From Hemicordylus capensis (taxonomy: Eukaryota > Chordata > Lepidosauria > Squamata > Cordylidae): DNA of 64,000 nt. Below, piece by piece: positions 32,375-45,275 of this stretch. The translations under genes were made by a program, and so were the position numbers. The stretch is from NCBI RefSeq assembly GCF_027244095.1, contig NC_069658.1:360456687-360520686 (forward strand). The letters run 5' to 3'. The notes beneath the pieces are model-generated. The model was given only the letters and a program-made list of their open reading frames with translations, was not told where the DNA came from and made no database searches. Numbering within the stretch: position 1 is the first letter of the stretch; every line of letters begins with the position of its first letter.

Positions 32375-32416
<42 letters not shown>

Positions 32417-32629
32417 ATTTATATCCCGCTCTTCCTCCAAGGAGCCCAGAGCGGTGTACTACATACCTAAGTTTCTCTTTCACAACAACCCTGTGAAGTA
32501 GGCTAGGCTGAGAGAGAAGTGACTGGCCCAGAGTCAGTCACCCAGCTAGTATTATGGCTGAATGGGGATTTTAACTCAGGTTTCCCCGGTCCTAGTCCAG
32601 CACTCTAACCACTACACCATGCTGGCTCT
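32375..32629 (-). mobile_element. Sauria SINE, antisense
   Basis: Same structure as the 1832 copy: ATT repeats, TATATCCCGCTCTTCCTCC, CAAGGAGCCCAGAGCGGTGT, CCCTGTGAAGTAGGCTAGGC and the tRNA-like head ending CACCATGCTGGCTCT. It lies about 650 bp downstream of the DRD1 poly(A) signal. Confidence 0.92.
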
Positions 32630-32859
32630 CTAAAATTCTAAAATTCCTGCCACAATCCCTCAGTACTGTACCCTCAGTACTGTCAAATAAAAATAACAAA
32701 GTTGTTAGTTCTAGCAACAGTCACCAGTATTAATAAACAAGCATGTCCCAAGATAATTATTTACAATTTTTTTTAATGAGGGTGAGAGAATGTTAGCAAA
32801 AAAGACCCCAAACCTTTGGAGAAACTACTGATAGCATTCTTCAAAATATGTAGCCAGAA

Positions 32860-33310
32860 AAAGAGCCCTTTCTCGTGTAATGGCAAAATGTGGGCCAAAT
32901 GGACCCGTGGTTTGCCTCCCCCTGCTGCTGTGTTCTCCCAGACAATCAGAATCTGAAGTCTGGGAGGTGGCAAAGGGGGTGGGACTGGCTGCACGGACTT
33001 CCTTCGACCCTGGAGGAAAAGCCCACCCTGTGCCAGCCAATGGGCTGGCAGCCCATGGGAGGAGCTTCCTCTCTTACCTCTGGTTTAGGGTGAAATCCCA
33101 ATTCATATGTAATGGAGGAGGGAATGGACCCTTGGTTTGGTGAGTGGAACTCACTACAAACTGAGGGTTCATTCCCAGATTTGTGTGCAAAATCAGAACT
33201 GCGGTTGGGTCTGGGAACTGTGGTTCTGATAATTCAGACATCACTGGGGGCAAACTGGAGGTGAGGTCGGCTCTGGTTTGGCATGATGTCCGAAGGTGGC
33301 CAAGAGTACC
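32860..33310. repeat. Diverged DNA-transposon-like repeat
   Basis: Shares ACTGGAGGTGAGGTCGGCTC, CTGGTTTGG and CAAACTGAGGGTTCATTCCC-type motifs with 35223-35708 and with the ends of the 2.2-kb repeats. Left end near CCCTTTCTCGTGTAATGGC. No protein. Boundaries approximate. Confidence 0.45.
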
Positions 33311-35222
33311 AGGAGAGAGAAATTAGAAGTCTAATGAGAATATGCATCCAGAATCAGGTCTGTGTTGAGTATTGTGAATGTTTTCATAATTTTATTGCCT
33401 GTAAGCTGTTTTCATAATATAATAAAATTATTTTGTGAACATAAAAGTTAAATAAAGCAATTTACATTACATTTATTAAATAAATCCTGGCTTTTCATTT
33501 GTCCTATCATTTTAAATAATAATAATAATAATAGAGATTGTCAATAATATTTTTTCTACTTTTTGTTATTGCTCTGGAACATCTTGCTGCAAAAAACCTA
33601 TTTTGATGTCAATATGTCAAATATATAACAGCTAGGAATGTGTCCTATTGAAATACCTCTTTGGCACCCCTTCCAGATTGGATTGATTTTTACCCTTGTT
33701 GAAACTGTGCGATTTAACAAAAACCTTAATTATAATATAAAGAGCTGTTCACAGCTCATTGTCGCATAGCTGTTTGTTTTTGCAGTCACATCTAAACTAT
33801 AAGGAATGGATGAACTTTTGCCAGTAAATATGTGAAAATCTACATACTAGGAAGCTTTCTCCCGTGTTTGTGGATTCTGACTTTTCTTATCACAGATATG
33901 AAAAATAACCAAAGATTACTTCGTGTTTTCATAATTACATTGGCAAAACCAAATGCCAATAGTTCAATTTTCTATTTTCAGAATTCAAAACTGTGGAAGT
34001 ACTCTGAACAAATGAACACTGGTGTATGTTAGCCGTCTAGAGTTGGAGAACTCTGGTCTCCCGTTCAGAGTTTTCATAGATCCTTTATGAAAACAGGCAT
34101 ATACTTTACTTGTTTTCTGCCAAACCATCAATATTGTATTGCTGTGTATTTCAGTCATCTAACACTGTTTTGATTTCAGTGAGAAGCCAATCGATTATAA
34201 CAAGGTGAAACTTGCAAAGCAAAGAAATAGTCATGGAGAACGTACCAGTATTGTGCTTTTCTATTACTATGCCCTCTGTTTAGTGTTACGTTACAGGAAT
34301 CTCTTCATCCCCTTTGGTGGGCTGGGGAAATGCTACCCTGCAAATATATTGCTAGCAGTTTTCTAGAATCCTAATGGAGCACCATTTATCTTTCTGAGGC
34401 TCTCGGCATACTCAGGTCATTTAGAGAGGGAGCTAAGTCAGCTGATCAACAGGTTGTGTGGATCCCCTTCTCTCCTGGCCTACTTCTGGCCTTTGTGCCT
34501 CTCCAAAAGGGAATTCTTGTACACCCTGATCATCTGAAGTGCAGGGCTTTAGGCTGGATAGTACTTAGGATGTTTTTCTTAGGATGTTGCTGCTGAAGTG
34601 TTTTTGTTTTTTAAAATCCTCCTCTGCCCCAGACTTTTCTTCTCACTGGAACCTAGATGTAGACCATCTTTTGTAACTCATACTTTCCTAAACGATACTC
34701 CCAAATGCTAACATTTTACAGACCCCATCACTCACATTCACACACACACACACCCCTCTCTGACCTTGGAACTCTTCAGGTTTGCTTAAAGTGGGCAAGT
34801 TTAGAACTCATGCATATTAGTCTGAGAAGGGGATGCCACAGCAGTAATCTTCATAGTAGGGAACGATGGCTTCTGCAGACTATGACAGCACATCTTGCTC
34901 AAGTTCTTATCTCACCCCGCTCTGCACACTGACCAAATGTGTCATTAATTTAAATCCTGGGCCAAGTCTGTTTAATCCCAGTAAGTGTCTCAGTATTGCA
35001 TCCACACAGAACCTGACAGTCTGAAATAAATATACAGATATTTAATTAGGTCATTTGCAGCTGGAGATTGATTGATATATAGAAGATTAACTTTAGCCCT
35101 TTCCAGCTGGTTTAGGTCTGGGTAAACTGAATGGATCCCCACTCGCTGCCCCTGCCCCTGTTTGCCATATGTTCATGGATCCATTGTGACCAGAAGCTGT
35201 ATTGCATAGGTTCTGTTTACAA
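33311..35222. other. No gene or clear repeat seen
   Basis: AT-rich DNA with short AAT (33516-33533) and CA (34738-34752) repeats. No exon recognised. Confidence 0.45.
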
Positions 35223-35708
35223 AGGGCCTATGGATGCTTTCAGACACAATGCAGAACTGTGGGTCCAATGGTCCAATGGACCTGCAGTTCCACACACTCC
35301 TCCCCTCACTCTCCAATCTGCATTTGGACAAAATTGAGAGTGATCTAACTGGAGTCTCTCTGACTGCAGAGAGGAGGGGGAACTAGCTGCCAGGGCTTCC
35401 TTCTTTAAAGAAGGACAGTCCTGCCTGTCAATAGTAGCTGGAGTGAGAGAGGAGCTTCCTTCCTCAACTCTGGTTGCTTAAGGGGGAAACTGCAGAGCTA
35501 GCATTTGGACATAACTCTGGCATTGCCAAACTGGAGGTTCAGATGGTGGACCATGCTTCAAACCGTAGGTACAAAGTGGAGTTTAGGGAGGGAAATTGTG
35601 GGTCCATATATCAACCAACTGAAGTTGCCCACATTTGGATGTACAGTTAACACAACTGGAGGTGAAGGGACCTCTGGTTTTGTGTTATATGTGAATGCAG
35701 CCTATGAA
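35223..35708. mobile_element. Non-autonomous DNA element, about 490 bp
   Basis: The left end CCTATGGATGCTTTCAGACA and the complement of the right end, CATAGGCTGCATTCACATAT, form imperfect terminal inverted repeats. The interior has paired motifs such as AACTGGAGTCTC and AACTGGAGGTGAAGG. The ends resemble those of the 2.2-kb repeats, suggesting one superfamily. Confidence 0.5.
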
Positions 35709-35977
35709 CGCATAGAGTTGAGAGTGGGGACAGCCGGTGAGATTCTGCTCCTCCTTCATGCACTCAGCATCCCTGGCTTTCAGCCACATGATTGTGACTT
35801 TTACCTTTCACGATGCAAAACAGTGTGAAGCAGTCTTACTGTTTAATTAGATTGGCTTTCAGTGACATTAGTTAGGTATTCTTTGCTCTTTTCTTTGCTA
35901 AGCATCCTGGAGTAATAGAAATATAGCCTATTGGAACAGAAACAATAGCTTCCTTGTATACTCTTTTCCTGATAATT

Positions 35978-36266
35978 TCAGTGGCCCACACATTGCACAG
36001 CATAACGTGGGTGATGCCGATTGGCCTGCATTGCTGCAGATTCCTAGTGCACAATGCAATACTTAAAATAGCACTCCAAAAGCACAACTTAGATTGGGAG
36101 TACATTGTTGATGATTGAGCGATGTGTTTCCATTCTAATTAGTGCTTCAAGAGTGCAGGTACACTACTTTAAATATTTGCACTCTTGTACAAAAGTGCAA
36201 AACTGCCAGTGCTTTGTTAGGAGTCTGGCACCACTCGTGCTATGCTGTGCAACATGTGGACCAATA
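35978..36266. mobile_element. Palindromic MITE with GGCCCACA-type ends
   Basis: Left AGTGGCCCACACATTGCACA, then GCATAACG; right end is the complement of ATTGGTCCACATGTTGCACA. Same family as 58721-59036. The middle has AGTGCAGGT and TTGCACTCTTGTAC. It directly precedes the multi-hairpin copy at 36288. Confidence 0.7.
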
Positions 36267-36287
36267 TGTTTTTGTTTTTTTTAAAAA

Positions 36288-36628
36288 ATAGATCATGCAC
36301 CCACACAATCCACAGTGCTCCGAGCAGCATGGATCTCTGGAGGCCGGGACTCATTTTCCCAGCCTCTAGGAATCCCACAGTGCACTGTGTGATGAGTGCA
36401 GTGCATTGTGGGATTCCCTCAGGAGTTGGGCACTCTAGGCACCCAACTCTATGTATGCTTGGGAAGTGTGCAGCCTGAGCATACTCATGAGCCCAAACCT
36501 GGGGTAAATTCCCAGGCTTGCGGGAGAGGCAGCACCAGGATGAGGCTTGATCTTGGTGCTGCACATGAGCAGCCAAACCCAGGCAGGCTACCTAGTCCTG
36601 GCTTTGGCTGCTCATGTGAACAGCCTCA
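36288..36628. mobile_element. Multi-hairpin DNA element
   Basis: Right end is the complement of GAGGCTGTTCACATGAGCAG. Hairpins: GGAATCCCACAGTGCACTG / CAGTGCATTGTGGGATTCC at 36369-36387/36399-36417 (18 of 19), GAGTTGGG / CCCAACTC around 36423-36450, CAGCACCA / TGGTGCTG at 36530-36560, and a terminal 22-bp hairpin CACATGAGCAGCC... at 36562-36618. No protein. Confidence 0.72.
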
Positions 36629-38315
36629 TAATCTGCAATGGTATGAACTCCTTGGCCCTTTGTCATCACTGGCAGTTAAAAGGAAAACATAAACTTCTAC
36701 AAGACTTAATTAGAACTTGTAGTATTCTGCTCCTAGTGGCCAACAGTTACCAGGGACAGTTTGGATTTGTGTGGGGTGGGAAAGAAAATGATTGGCACAT
36801 AACAATTATCTGGTGCGAGCAAAAGGGACAGGACCATTTCACACACAGTGGAAAGTCTGGGCTTGCCACTGAGTATACAGTTCACAGGAAGCTGCAGCCA
36901 ATCAAGGTTCCCTGATGAGCAATCAGAATTATACAATATGTGTGGTTTCAAATACGTATTTGTTGCATTCATGGTTTATGTTTTATTGTGTGCACTTAAA
37001 ATGGTGAGAGGCAATTACAGAGGAGGCTTGGATTTTGTGGGCAGGGCAGAGAAATTGGGAGAGAGAACTTGAATCAATTCCTTTTGGCCAACTTTCCTCT
37101 GCACTATTTATTACTATCAATAATATCTATTTATGATTGGGCAGTTTGTGGTTGGTTTTCTCTGATATTCACAGTATTAACTTTTTCACTCCAGCTCCAT
37201 CTTCAGTGGATGGAAAAAAATAGGTGTAGTGTTAGCATAGAGTATAGAATTGTGTAGTCCACCTAATGGCACAGCGGGGAAATGGCTTGACTACCAAGCC
37301 ATTTTTAAGTGGCACGCAGGAGGTTTTATGCAGGCTTAATTTGGTCAGCAGGTGTGCCCTTGATGTGAGCAGGGCCAACACACAGATCAGGGTGTGAGAA
37401 GGGCCAACCCATGGATTGGGGGCACTCCATGAGAAGCCTGGCTTTGGTGCTCCTCTGTCCCCTTTGTCTCCCATTGGGCAGGCAGGTGATTCCCACTGCG
37501 CACCCTGGCTGGCTGGCTGTGGCTGGCTGAGATGACACCCACCTGCAGTCAGCCATCACCCGAGTGATGGGAGTGATCTCTGTTAACTGTCTGACTGACT
37601 CCAATGGTGTGCAAGAGCAGGCTGGTGGTGCCGCTCCCTGTTTGTCACCCTGTGCAGTCACCTAGTTCAACTGGCCCTGGGACTACACTTCTTTGGAAGA
37701 ATATTCCTCCCAAATAGCCTCTGAAATTTCTCAGGGGGAGAATATGATGGCGGGGGGGATTTTGAGGAATTTCTACTAAACTTTTAAATATTCACTGATA
37801 TTCTCATGAGGGTTATTTTCTTTAACACAGCAACTGACTCTCTAGAAATGACATTTCCTCCTCAGCATGATCCTCATTCAGGAGAAGAAAATACATTAAA
37901 CAACAACAACAACACCAATAGTGGCCAGCCACCACTGAAGGGATAGAACAATTGAGATTTCTTGGATTTTGTTTGCTTTCTACAAAGGACAAGATAATCA
38001 TTCCACAAGTGGAGTAGCATCTATTTATTTTGTAACCATGTTTGTGAACAAGTTTATAACTTTCCATATTCCCAGGAACTGTGGACATACTTAGATTCAT
38101 ATGAAGTAGATTGAGGTCTTACACTCAGCACGTGCTCAGAGTGAACAGTATGGATAATTCCAGTAACAGTGATAAGACACAAGAAGAGTTGAATACCTCT
38201 TGTAATGAATACCTGCTACTGACTCTTCCCTCTGATTTCCGCTGCTCATGTGCCTTTAGAATTGCAAATTAACATTTTCTGACGCTAGCCTACAGAAATA
38301 AAGATTTGTCAAGTC
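36629..38315. other. No gene; SINE head fragment at 37258-37305
   Basis: 37258-37305 (TAATGGCACAGCGGGGAAAT, GGCTTGACTACCAAGCCA) is the head of the SINE family at 10774, broken off after the anticodon-stem region. 37306-37680 is GC-richer with GGCTGGCTGGCTG repeats and is unassigned. The rest is unremarkable. Confidence 0.5.
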
Positions 38316-38691
38316 CAAGGGCAGAGCCACCATTGAGCAAACGGGTTCCAAGAAGCTGGGCTGCAATCCCTCAGGGGCTGCGCCTCACGCCCCAGCCACA
38401 CCTCCTGTGTCTGACATCAGATGCAGGGGGCATAGCTCTGCTTGTAAATGGGGTCCCGTGGCCTCATTTGCCAGCAAAATCCCCAGCCAGTGCCATGTTT
38501 GCAGTGTGGCTGGAGTGGCTCTCCCTGCCTAAAAGGCCACACAGCCCTATTTGCAAGCAAGCCCTGCCTCCTGCATCTGCTGTCAGGTGCAGGGGGCGGG
38601 GTTTAGTGGCTGATGTCAGCTGCAGGGGTGGCGCTAGGGGGCTGCAGCAGCAGGCTGGACCCAGGCCACGGCTGGCCTCCCTCCGCCCTTG
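38316..38691 (+). mobile_element. hAT-type MITE, 376 bp, 8-bp TSD
   Basis: Starts CAAGGGCAGAGCCACCATTG and ends with the complement of CAAGGGCGGAGGG. The flanks GTCAAGTC (38308-38315) and GTCAAGGC (38692-38699) match at 7 of 8. The interior repeats GACATCAGATGCAGGGGGC and TGCAAGCAAGCCCTG. Same family as 14986-15358, opposite orientation. Confidence 0.9.
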
Positions 38692-39312
38692 GTCAAGGCA
38701 ATGCAGGACTTTGTTTCTCTGATTTTGAAAAAAAAAGATTTTGTTTATAAATTTGGTTTTTAAAAAACTTAAATAGATTTTATCAGATGCTTGTGCACTT
38801 AAAAAAACACCCAGAATTCTCAATCCACTGGGTCCTCCCCACCCCCACTTGTATGCTCCTTAAAGTATTCTGGAGGTCTGCTTGCTCTGTCAGCCATGCC
38901 CTCTCCATGGATATGTGATTTATCCCTGTGTGAAGGAATTTGTGAGGTGAGAATTAGTGAACTGGTGAATAATTATCTTAAGCATTCTTCTCCCCTTCAG
39001 GTGAAGAATATATATTTTTAACGTAGTTGGAGGATATTTGCATCCGTGTCTAGCTGGGAGAAATAAATGAAAATGGCTATTCATCCATATTTTTGAAAAC
39101 ATAAAATCTATCTGTTACTCACATTTGTCTCCATCACTATCTGGAACAGATGGGTCCTTTGCAAGACAGAGAGCAGAAGTACAGAGAAACATGGCAATCT
39201 TTATAGTGGCAACTCACCAATTTCCAGCTTTGTTACTATAAAGACTACCACATCTCTCTTTCCTTCTGTTTTCTATCTTGCAAAGGATCTGAGTGTTCCA
39301 ATTAGTGTTGAA
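38692..39312. other. No gene or clear repeat seen
   Basis: AT-rich DNA without recognisable features. Confidence 0.45.
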
Positions 39313-39479
39313 CAGGAGTGTAGCTAGGGGAGAGGGGGCCCATGTTCACCCCTCACTGGTGGCCCCTCAGAGTGAGGGAGATAATGAAGAAATAGGGAGG
39401 GGTGGAGCTGGGGACCGCTCAGGAGCTAGGGGCCCCAGGATTCTTTGAACCCTTCTGCTCAATTATAGCTACACCCCTG
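39313..39479. mobile_element. hAT-type MITE, 167 bp, 8-bp TSD
   Basis: Ends CAGGAGTGTAGCTA and the complement of CAGGGGTGTAGCTA. Flanks GTGTTGAA (39305-39312) and GTGCTGAA (39480-39487), 7 of 8. A copy of the same family lies at 50977-51146. Confidence 0.9.
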
Positions 39480-40883
39480 GTGCTGAAGACAGATCTGAAT
39501 TACTGGTAGAGTTTATATTTTTTGGGTTTTTTTAAAATTAAAAAGGGCAAATATTCATTGTTGTTTCTTTGACCCAGCAGTCTTCCATCTCATATTCAGC
39601 AGAGCCAATCAAATTAAATCTGTAGAAAACCTTCTGCACTCAGTTTTAAGAGTGTAACTTCCCACCACACCCCAACTTGTTTTTCCCCTTTTAATTTTGC
39701 CTAAATCCAGCCAGGAAAGGGTTGGAAAACTCAAACGCTTGGAGGCTACTGTACTTTGTGATGGTCCTAAGAAAGATATTGCCCTACTTAGGCTTTTGGA
39801 TTTCTGTCCAAAGAACCAACACAGCTGCTTGCAGTTTTTGAGTCATACTGCTATGCAGCTCTGCAAAGCAACTTGTAAGAAACCAGCATTTACATTTATT
39901 TTATTTTATTTATTTTAACATTTTTTATACCACCCAAAATGCAAGTTCTCTGGGCAGTTTACAAGGCATCATTCTGAATGATGTACACATCATTTGTGGC
40001 AGGTGATACTTACTGACTGTGTTAAGCTTTGGAAATTACTAGTGAAAGTGGAAGACCAGCGACAAACCTTGACTTCAACCTTCATGCAAAAATACGTCAT
40101 TGGATTCAAGTGCAGTGTTTTCCCCCCATTCCTTCTGATACACAAGACTGGCTGGTGTAATGGCATGATAGTACACAAGGTCAGCAACCTAATTTATATA
40201 TAAAACAGTGCTCTGTAAGCAAAACTTGAGTTTCATTAATCATTCCCAGATTAGAATGAGTGTGAGGGTGGAAGAGTAGATATATGCTTTCTCTCCTCCC
40301 CCCACCGAGACTCTAAAGGCATGATATGATGTGGGAGCTCTAATGGTACAGTTAAGATGTTATTCCATTGACACTGCATTGTCATGCAGCTTTCCCTAGC
40401 CTTGGGTGTGCTGGGTCTCCCACTCCATCACATGTATGAGAAGGAAACATTCTGCTTCCAGTCCTATAGGATCTCTCATGACAACTGAACTGGGTGATCC
40501 TGGCTTATTCTGGCCAGAGTTTTGAAATAAATCAGGTTCTGAAGCTCACACATCTGGCTACAGAGCTTAATTTGTACCCAGGTCCCACTGACCATTTAGG
40601 GTTGCCTGATGGTCAAAAAAGTCATAATTGGTCACCAAAAAAGTAGAAATAGAGGACTTTTTTTAAACCAAAGATGTCTCTAAAAAGTCTCCACTTTGTG
40701 TTAAATTTGCCTATGTTCATTGGTATTATATATTCCCATGTTGATAAAAATTGGATAATTTGAGAATAAATACAGCTCACCACTGTGAAACCGATGACCA
40801 GGTGAGCTGTATGTCTTCTCTGTCTGCAATCTAGGTGCAGAGTTCTTAAGGCCTCTTAAATGTACATTCACCTCTTACTTATG

Positions 40884-40922
<39 letters not shown>

Positions 40923-41059
40923 CCTCTGTCCTCCTCCCCCACGGGTCGCCTCTTGGCTTGAGCATGCCAGCTAGCTAGTTACTGAGCCATTCTCTTTCTA
41001 TGCTGGTGCAATGGTGCATGCGTAATCTCCAACTCAATTGCTGTTCTCTACGATTACAA
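39480..41059. other. No gene; LINE tail scrap and AC microsatellite
   Basis: 39890-39975 holds a short antisense LINE 3' tail (TTTTTTATACCACCCAAAAT, GGGCAGTTTACAA). (AC)n at 40885-40919. No exon recognised. Confidence 0.5.
40885..40919. repeat. (AC)n microsatellite
   Basis: About 17 AC units. Confidence 0.95.
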
Positions 41060-41284
41060 ACATTTATATACAGTTTTTCAACAGAAGGTTCTTCAGTGCT
41101 TTTCATAGAAAAACAAATGATAAGATGCCCAAAGGGCTCACAATCTAAAAAGAAATGCAAGGTAACACCAGCATCAGCTTCGAAGAAATGCTGTGCGGGG
41201 GTTGGATAGGGCCAGTTGCTCTTCCCATGATGAATGGAAGAGATTCACCACTTTAAAAGGTGACTTTTTACTTAGTTAGCAGGG
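41060..41284 (-). repeat. L2-tailed interspersed repeat, antisense
   Basis: GGGCTCACAATCTAAAAAGA, TTGGATAGGGCCAGTTGCTC and AGTTAGCAGGGG correspond to the complement of the repeat at 52874-53195. Confidence 0.65.
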
Positions 41285-41609
41285 GTCACTGCTTACTGAG
41301 TAAAGTTAGTTAGCTAACTGCTAACTTCTCTGCCACTACAGAGAACTGCCGCTTCTCTGTCACCACTGCTACCACCACTGCCACCACCGCATGAAGGAAG
41401 CAAACTGCACCTGCCGGGCCCACCTATCCATGCTCCTGCATCACATGGCTCTACAACTTGCCTCTGGAGTAGACCCTCTACTCTGGCTTCACCATTGGAT
41501 GGATGGCCAGGAGTAGGGGAAGGAGACAGAAAGGCTAGGCACAAGGACAAACAAGGGGAGGGCAGGGGAGGCAGGGGTGGACCTATCATCTCCCATCATT
41601 GATATTCTC

Positions 41610-41994
41610 CTTGTCACACCACTACACACCCGCATGACCTATGCTGCTCTGTGCAGCACAGATTTCTGGAGACCAGGACTCGTCATCCTGGCCTCCAGGA
41701 ATCTTACAATGCACTGTGTGATGAGCGCAGTGCATTGAAGGATTCCCGCAGGAGTCAGATGCTCTAGGTGCCCGAAGCTATGTATGCTTGGGTTGTGTGC
41801 AGCCCCGCTTGCACCCTTAAACCCACATGCTTGCACCCTTTCACCCAGGTAAAAGCCCAGGTAGAAAACCCAGGTTTGTGGAGGAGGCAGCGCTGGGATT
41901 GGGCTCAATCCTGGTGCTGCACAGGAACAGCCCGACCTGGTAGGTAGGGCTGTTCCCCTAACTAGTAGGTAGGGCTGCTCCTGTGCACAGCCTC
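41610..41994. mobile_element. Multi-hairpin DNA element
   Basis: Matches 36288-36628: CTCTGTGCAGCACAGATTTC, CCAGGAATCTTACAATGCAC, GTGCATTGAAGGATTCC, GAGGCAGCGCTGGGATTGGG, CTGGTGCTGCACAGGAACAG and end GTGCACAGCCTC. The terminal hairpin carries a tandem duplication of GTAGGTAGGGCTG (near 41940 and 41965). Confidence 0.65.
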
Positions 41995-43204
41995 AAAGGA
42001 AGAGAAGCTCCTAATGAGAGCAAAGTGTTCTGAATGAACAAAATGTTCCTGCTGCTTCCCAGAACTCCAGATATCACAACACATGCAGAAAAAGGCATTT
42101 GGTCCCCCCAATAGCTGCATGTCCTCTAAAAAAGTCCCTTATGGACACTGCATTTGATAACACCTGAAGCTGCCCTCAAGCATTGTTTACATATACACCT
42201 GATTATGTGGTAAAATTGTTACTGGATGGCATCCCTTCAGGCTACATGTGGGAAATTGCATATTTGAAGGCCTCCCGCCAATTCCTAAAATAAAGCCCTC
42301 TTCACATATTCCAAGCAGGCTGAGCATGTGGGTACGTAGAGGAGTGGAAGCACGGCTGTAGATACTGCCCTATTGTATGTACAGCATAGAGCTCTTATTC
42401 AGACAACTGTAGACATGTAGGACTCTCTCGAATTCATGTGATGTCATTCTTTCTGGACTGTACCACTTCAGTACTGCAGGTGCAGTACTGGGATATTTGA
42501 ATGCCTTCCCATATTAAACATGTTTAGCATCCAGAAATCTAGCATGTCAGCAAAGTGGCTAGGAGAGATTCTTTTATGTTGGTATACTAGGCTTGTATCT
42601 TTCTGTAGATGTTGTCCAGTACACGATAATGGTTGGAAATGATGATAGTCAAATCAGATCTGAGATTCCCTTGTAACTGATAATCATATCTGAGGGTAGG
42701 AAGGTTTGGCTGAAAATGTTTGGCTGTGATTTTCTTGTTTTTTGCGGCATGGCTCATTGCCTTGCCCTGTCTGGTTTATCTTTTACGTTATGTCTTTGTC
42801 ATACAATTACATTGTTGTGATAGACCTTACTCACTCCTGCTCTCTGCTCATGGCACTTTCTAAGCTGAATGATGCTTACTACTAAACTAATGATAGGCAT
42901 GGGTATGACAGATTTTCCTTCAGAATCAGCTCAAAACTTTTACATAACCAAAAACATTGTTTAAAAAACTTACCTTTCACTTATTTGAGTATGATGAGTT
43001 TCTGCGGGCCATTATGGAGATGGGATGCATGCTTGACAATGTAGAAGGCTTCACTTGTAACAATAACTGAACAGTTTACTGCTAATAACTTTGTTTAATT
43101 GGCATTTTATATTGCAATCTTACTGTTTTAACTGACCTGGGCTGACATGCTGTGCAACATACGGCCATTATTTCCAATAGCTGCAACGTTGCATAACTCC
43201 ATAA
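41995..43204. other. No gene or clear repeat seen
   Basis: AT-rich. 43145-43195 has ATGCTGTGCAACATACGGCC, a scrap resembling the ends of the palindromic MITE at 35978. Confidence 0.45.
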
Positions 43205-43682
43205 AAACATAAGAACAGCCTTGCTGGATAAGGCCCAAGGCCCAAGGCCCATCTAGTCCAACATTCTGTTTCACACAGTGGCCCACCAGTTGCCACTGGA
43301 AGCCTACAGGCAGGAGTTGAGGGCATGCCTTCTCTCCTGCTGTTACTGCCCTGCAACTGGTATTCAGAGGCATCCTGCCTCTGAGGCTGGAGGTGGCCTA
43401 TAGACCTCAGATTAGTAGCCATTGATAGACCTCTCCTCCATGAAGTTTTCCAAACCACTCTTAAAGCCATCCAGGTTGTTGGCTGTCACCACATCTTGGG
43501 CAGAGAGAATTCCACAAGTTGATTATGTGTTGTGTGAAAAAATACTTCCATTTGTTGGTCCTAAATTTCTTGGCAATCAATTTCATGGGATGACTCCTGG
43601 CTCTAGTGCTATGTGAAAGGGAGAAAAAATTCTCTCTACCCACTTTCTCCATACCATGCATGATTTTATAGATCTCTATCAC

Positions 43683-44352
43683 AGGGATGTGTGAATCGAT
43701 TTGGGTACAAATCGATTTGTACCCAAATCTACCTGTTTGGGGTGATTTGTGGACAAAACAAATCACCCTTATGCTAACAGGCCAGATTCAAGTCCAAAAC
43801 AAATTGCCCAGATATCAGACCTGAAAAATGTGTAGATTCAGACCTCAATTTTGTGGCAATCTCTCTTGCTGTCTCCATTTTGTGTCAGATTATTTTTAAA
43901 ATCCCAGCCTCTCAAGCTTCAGATTGGTGATTTACAGCATGCAATGATTGGCTGGTGATCCGCCCCCCCCGGTACCAGATTGGCTCATTTCCATTCAAAT
44001 CTTGTGTTGCCAGGGGTGACTGACCCTGCATAGGCTAGGGGAAGGGTCAAAGAAGAGTCCAGGGTGTGGGGAGTTCGGATTTTCAAATGTACTTAAGGAG
44101 GCAGCCAGCCACCATTTTGCCTTTCTCCCTCATGGGAGGAGAGGGGGTGGGGTGCCAGAAGAGCTTTGCTTTGCCTTGCCTGCCTGATGCCTGGAGTGGA
44201 TTTTCTGCTTTTTGTTCCTGCTTTCCTGATTGAGGAAAAGAGAAGAAAACTTTTTTCCCACCCCCTTCATGCTGCTGAGAGAATCACTGCCTGCACCCAC
44301 TGTCTGTGTGAATCAATCTGGGTACAAAATGATTTGTACCCAAATCAACCTG
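43683..44352. mobile_element. MITE with terminal GAATCGATTTGGGTACAAAT palindromes
   Basis: Both ends carry a self-complementary block: TGTGTGAATCGATTTGGGTA, then CAAATCGATTTGTACCCAAA at 43689-43728, and TGTGTGAATCAATCTGGGTA, then CAAAATGATTTGTACCCAAA at 44306-44345. The two blocks are in direct order and each folds on itself. The CR1 is continuous outside this interval. A possible extra insertion or filler lies at 43860-44300. No protein. Confidence 0.6.
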
Positions 44353-45275
44353 CTGATTGCCACCCATTCACCCAGTTTGTTGATTGTCACCCACTCACCC
44401 AGATCCTTTTGGAGCTCCTCACAATCTGTTTTGGATTTCACAACCTTAAATAGTTTGGTGTCATCTGCAAATTTGGCCACCTCTCTGCTTACCCCAACTT
44501 CTAGATCATCTATAAATAAATTAAAAAGCACTGGTCTGAGTACAGATCCCTGGCAGAATCCCACTTCTTATTCCATTTATACCTACCCTCTGTTTCCTGT
44601 CCTTCAACCAGTTAACAATCCACACATGTACTTGTCTCCTTATACCATGACTACTAAGTTTTTTCAAGAGTCTTTGATGAGGAATTTGTCAAAAGCTTTT
44701 TGGAAGTCCGGGTATACTATGTCAACAGGATCACCTTTATCCACACACCTGTTGACACTCTCAAAGAACTTCAAAAGGTTGGTGAGGCAAGATTTACCTT
44801 TGCAGAAGCCATGCTGGTTCCCCCCAGCAGGACCTGATCTTCTATGTGCTTAACAATTTTATCCTGGAGAATGCTTTCCATCAACTTGCCTGGAACAGAC
44901 ATTAAGCTAACTGGCCTGTAATTTCCCAGATTGCCCCTGGATCCCTTTTTGGAAATCAGTGTTACATTTGCTATTTTCCAGTCCTCTGGTACAGAGCCTG
45001 ATTGTAGGGATGAGTTATATATTTTGACAAGGAGGTCGGCAATTTCACATTTGAGTTCTTTAAGGACTCTTGGATGGATGCTGTGTGGCCCTGGTGATTT
45101 TTAAATTTTTAAATTTTAATTTAAAAGTTTTTAATTTTTCCAGGCAGTTTAAAACACCCTTTTCTGTTCTCTTCATTTGGGCAGGTCTTCCAAATTCTGG
45201 AGGAAGTCTTCTTCCCCTTTATAGCTTCCTTGACTTTACCTGTTAGCCATGCTGGCATCCTCCTGGTCTTGGTTG

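Noticed and set aside
44230-44853. 207-codon plus-strand frame as a host gene
   Set aside because: It is the opposite strand of the CR1 reverse transcriptase region and a MITE.
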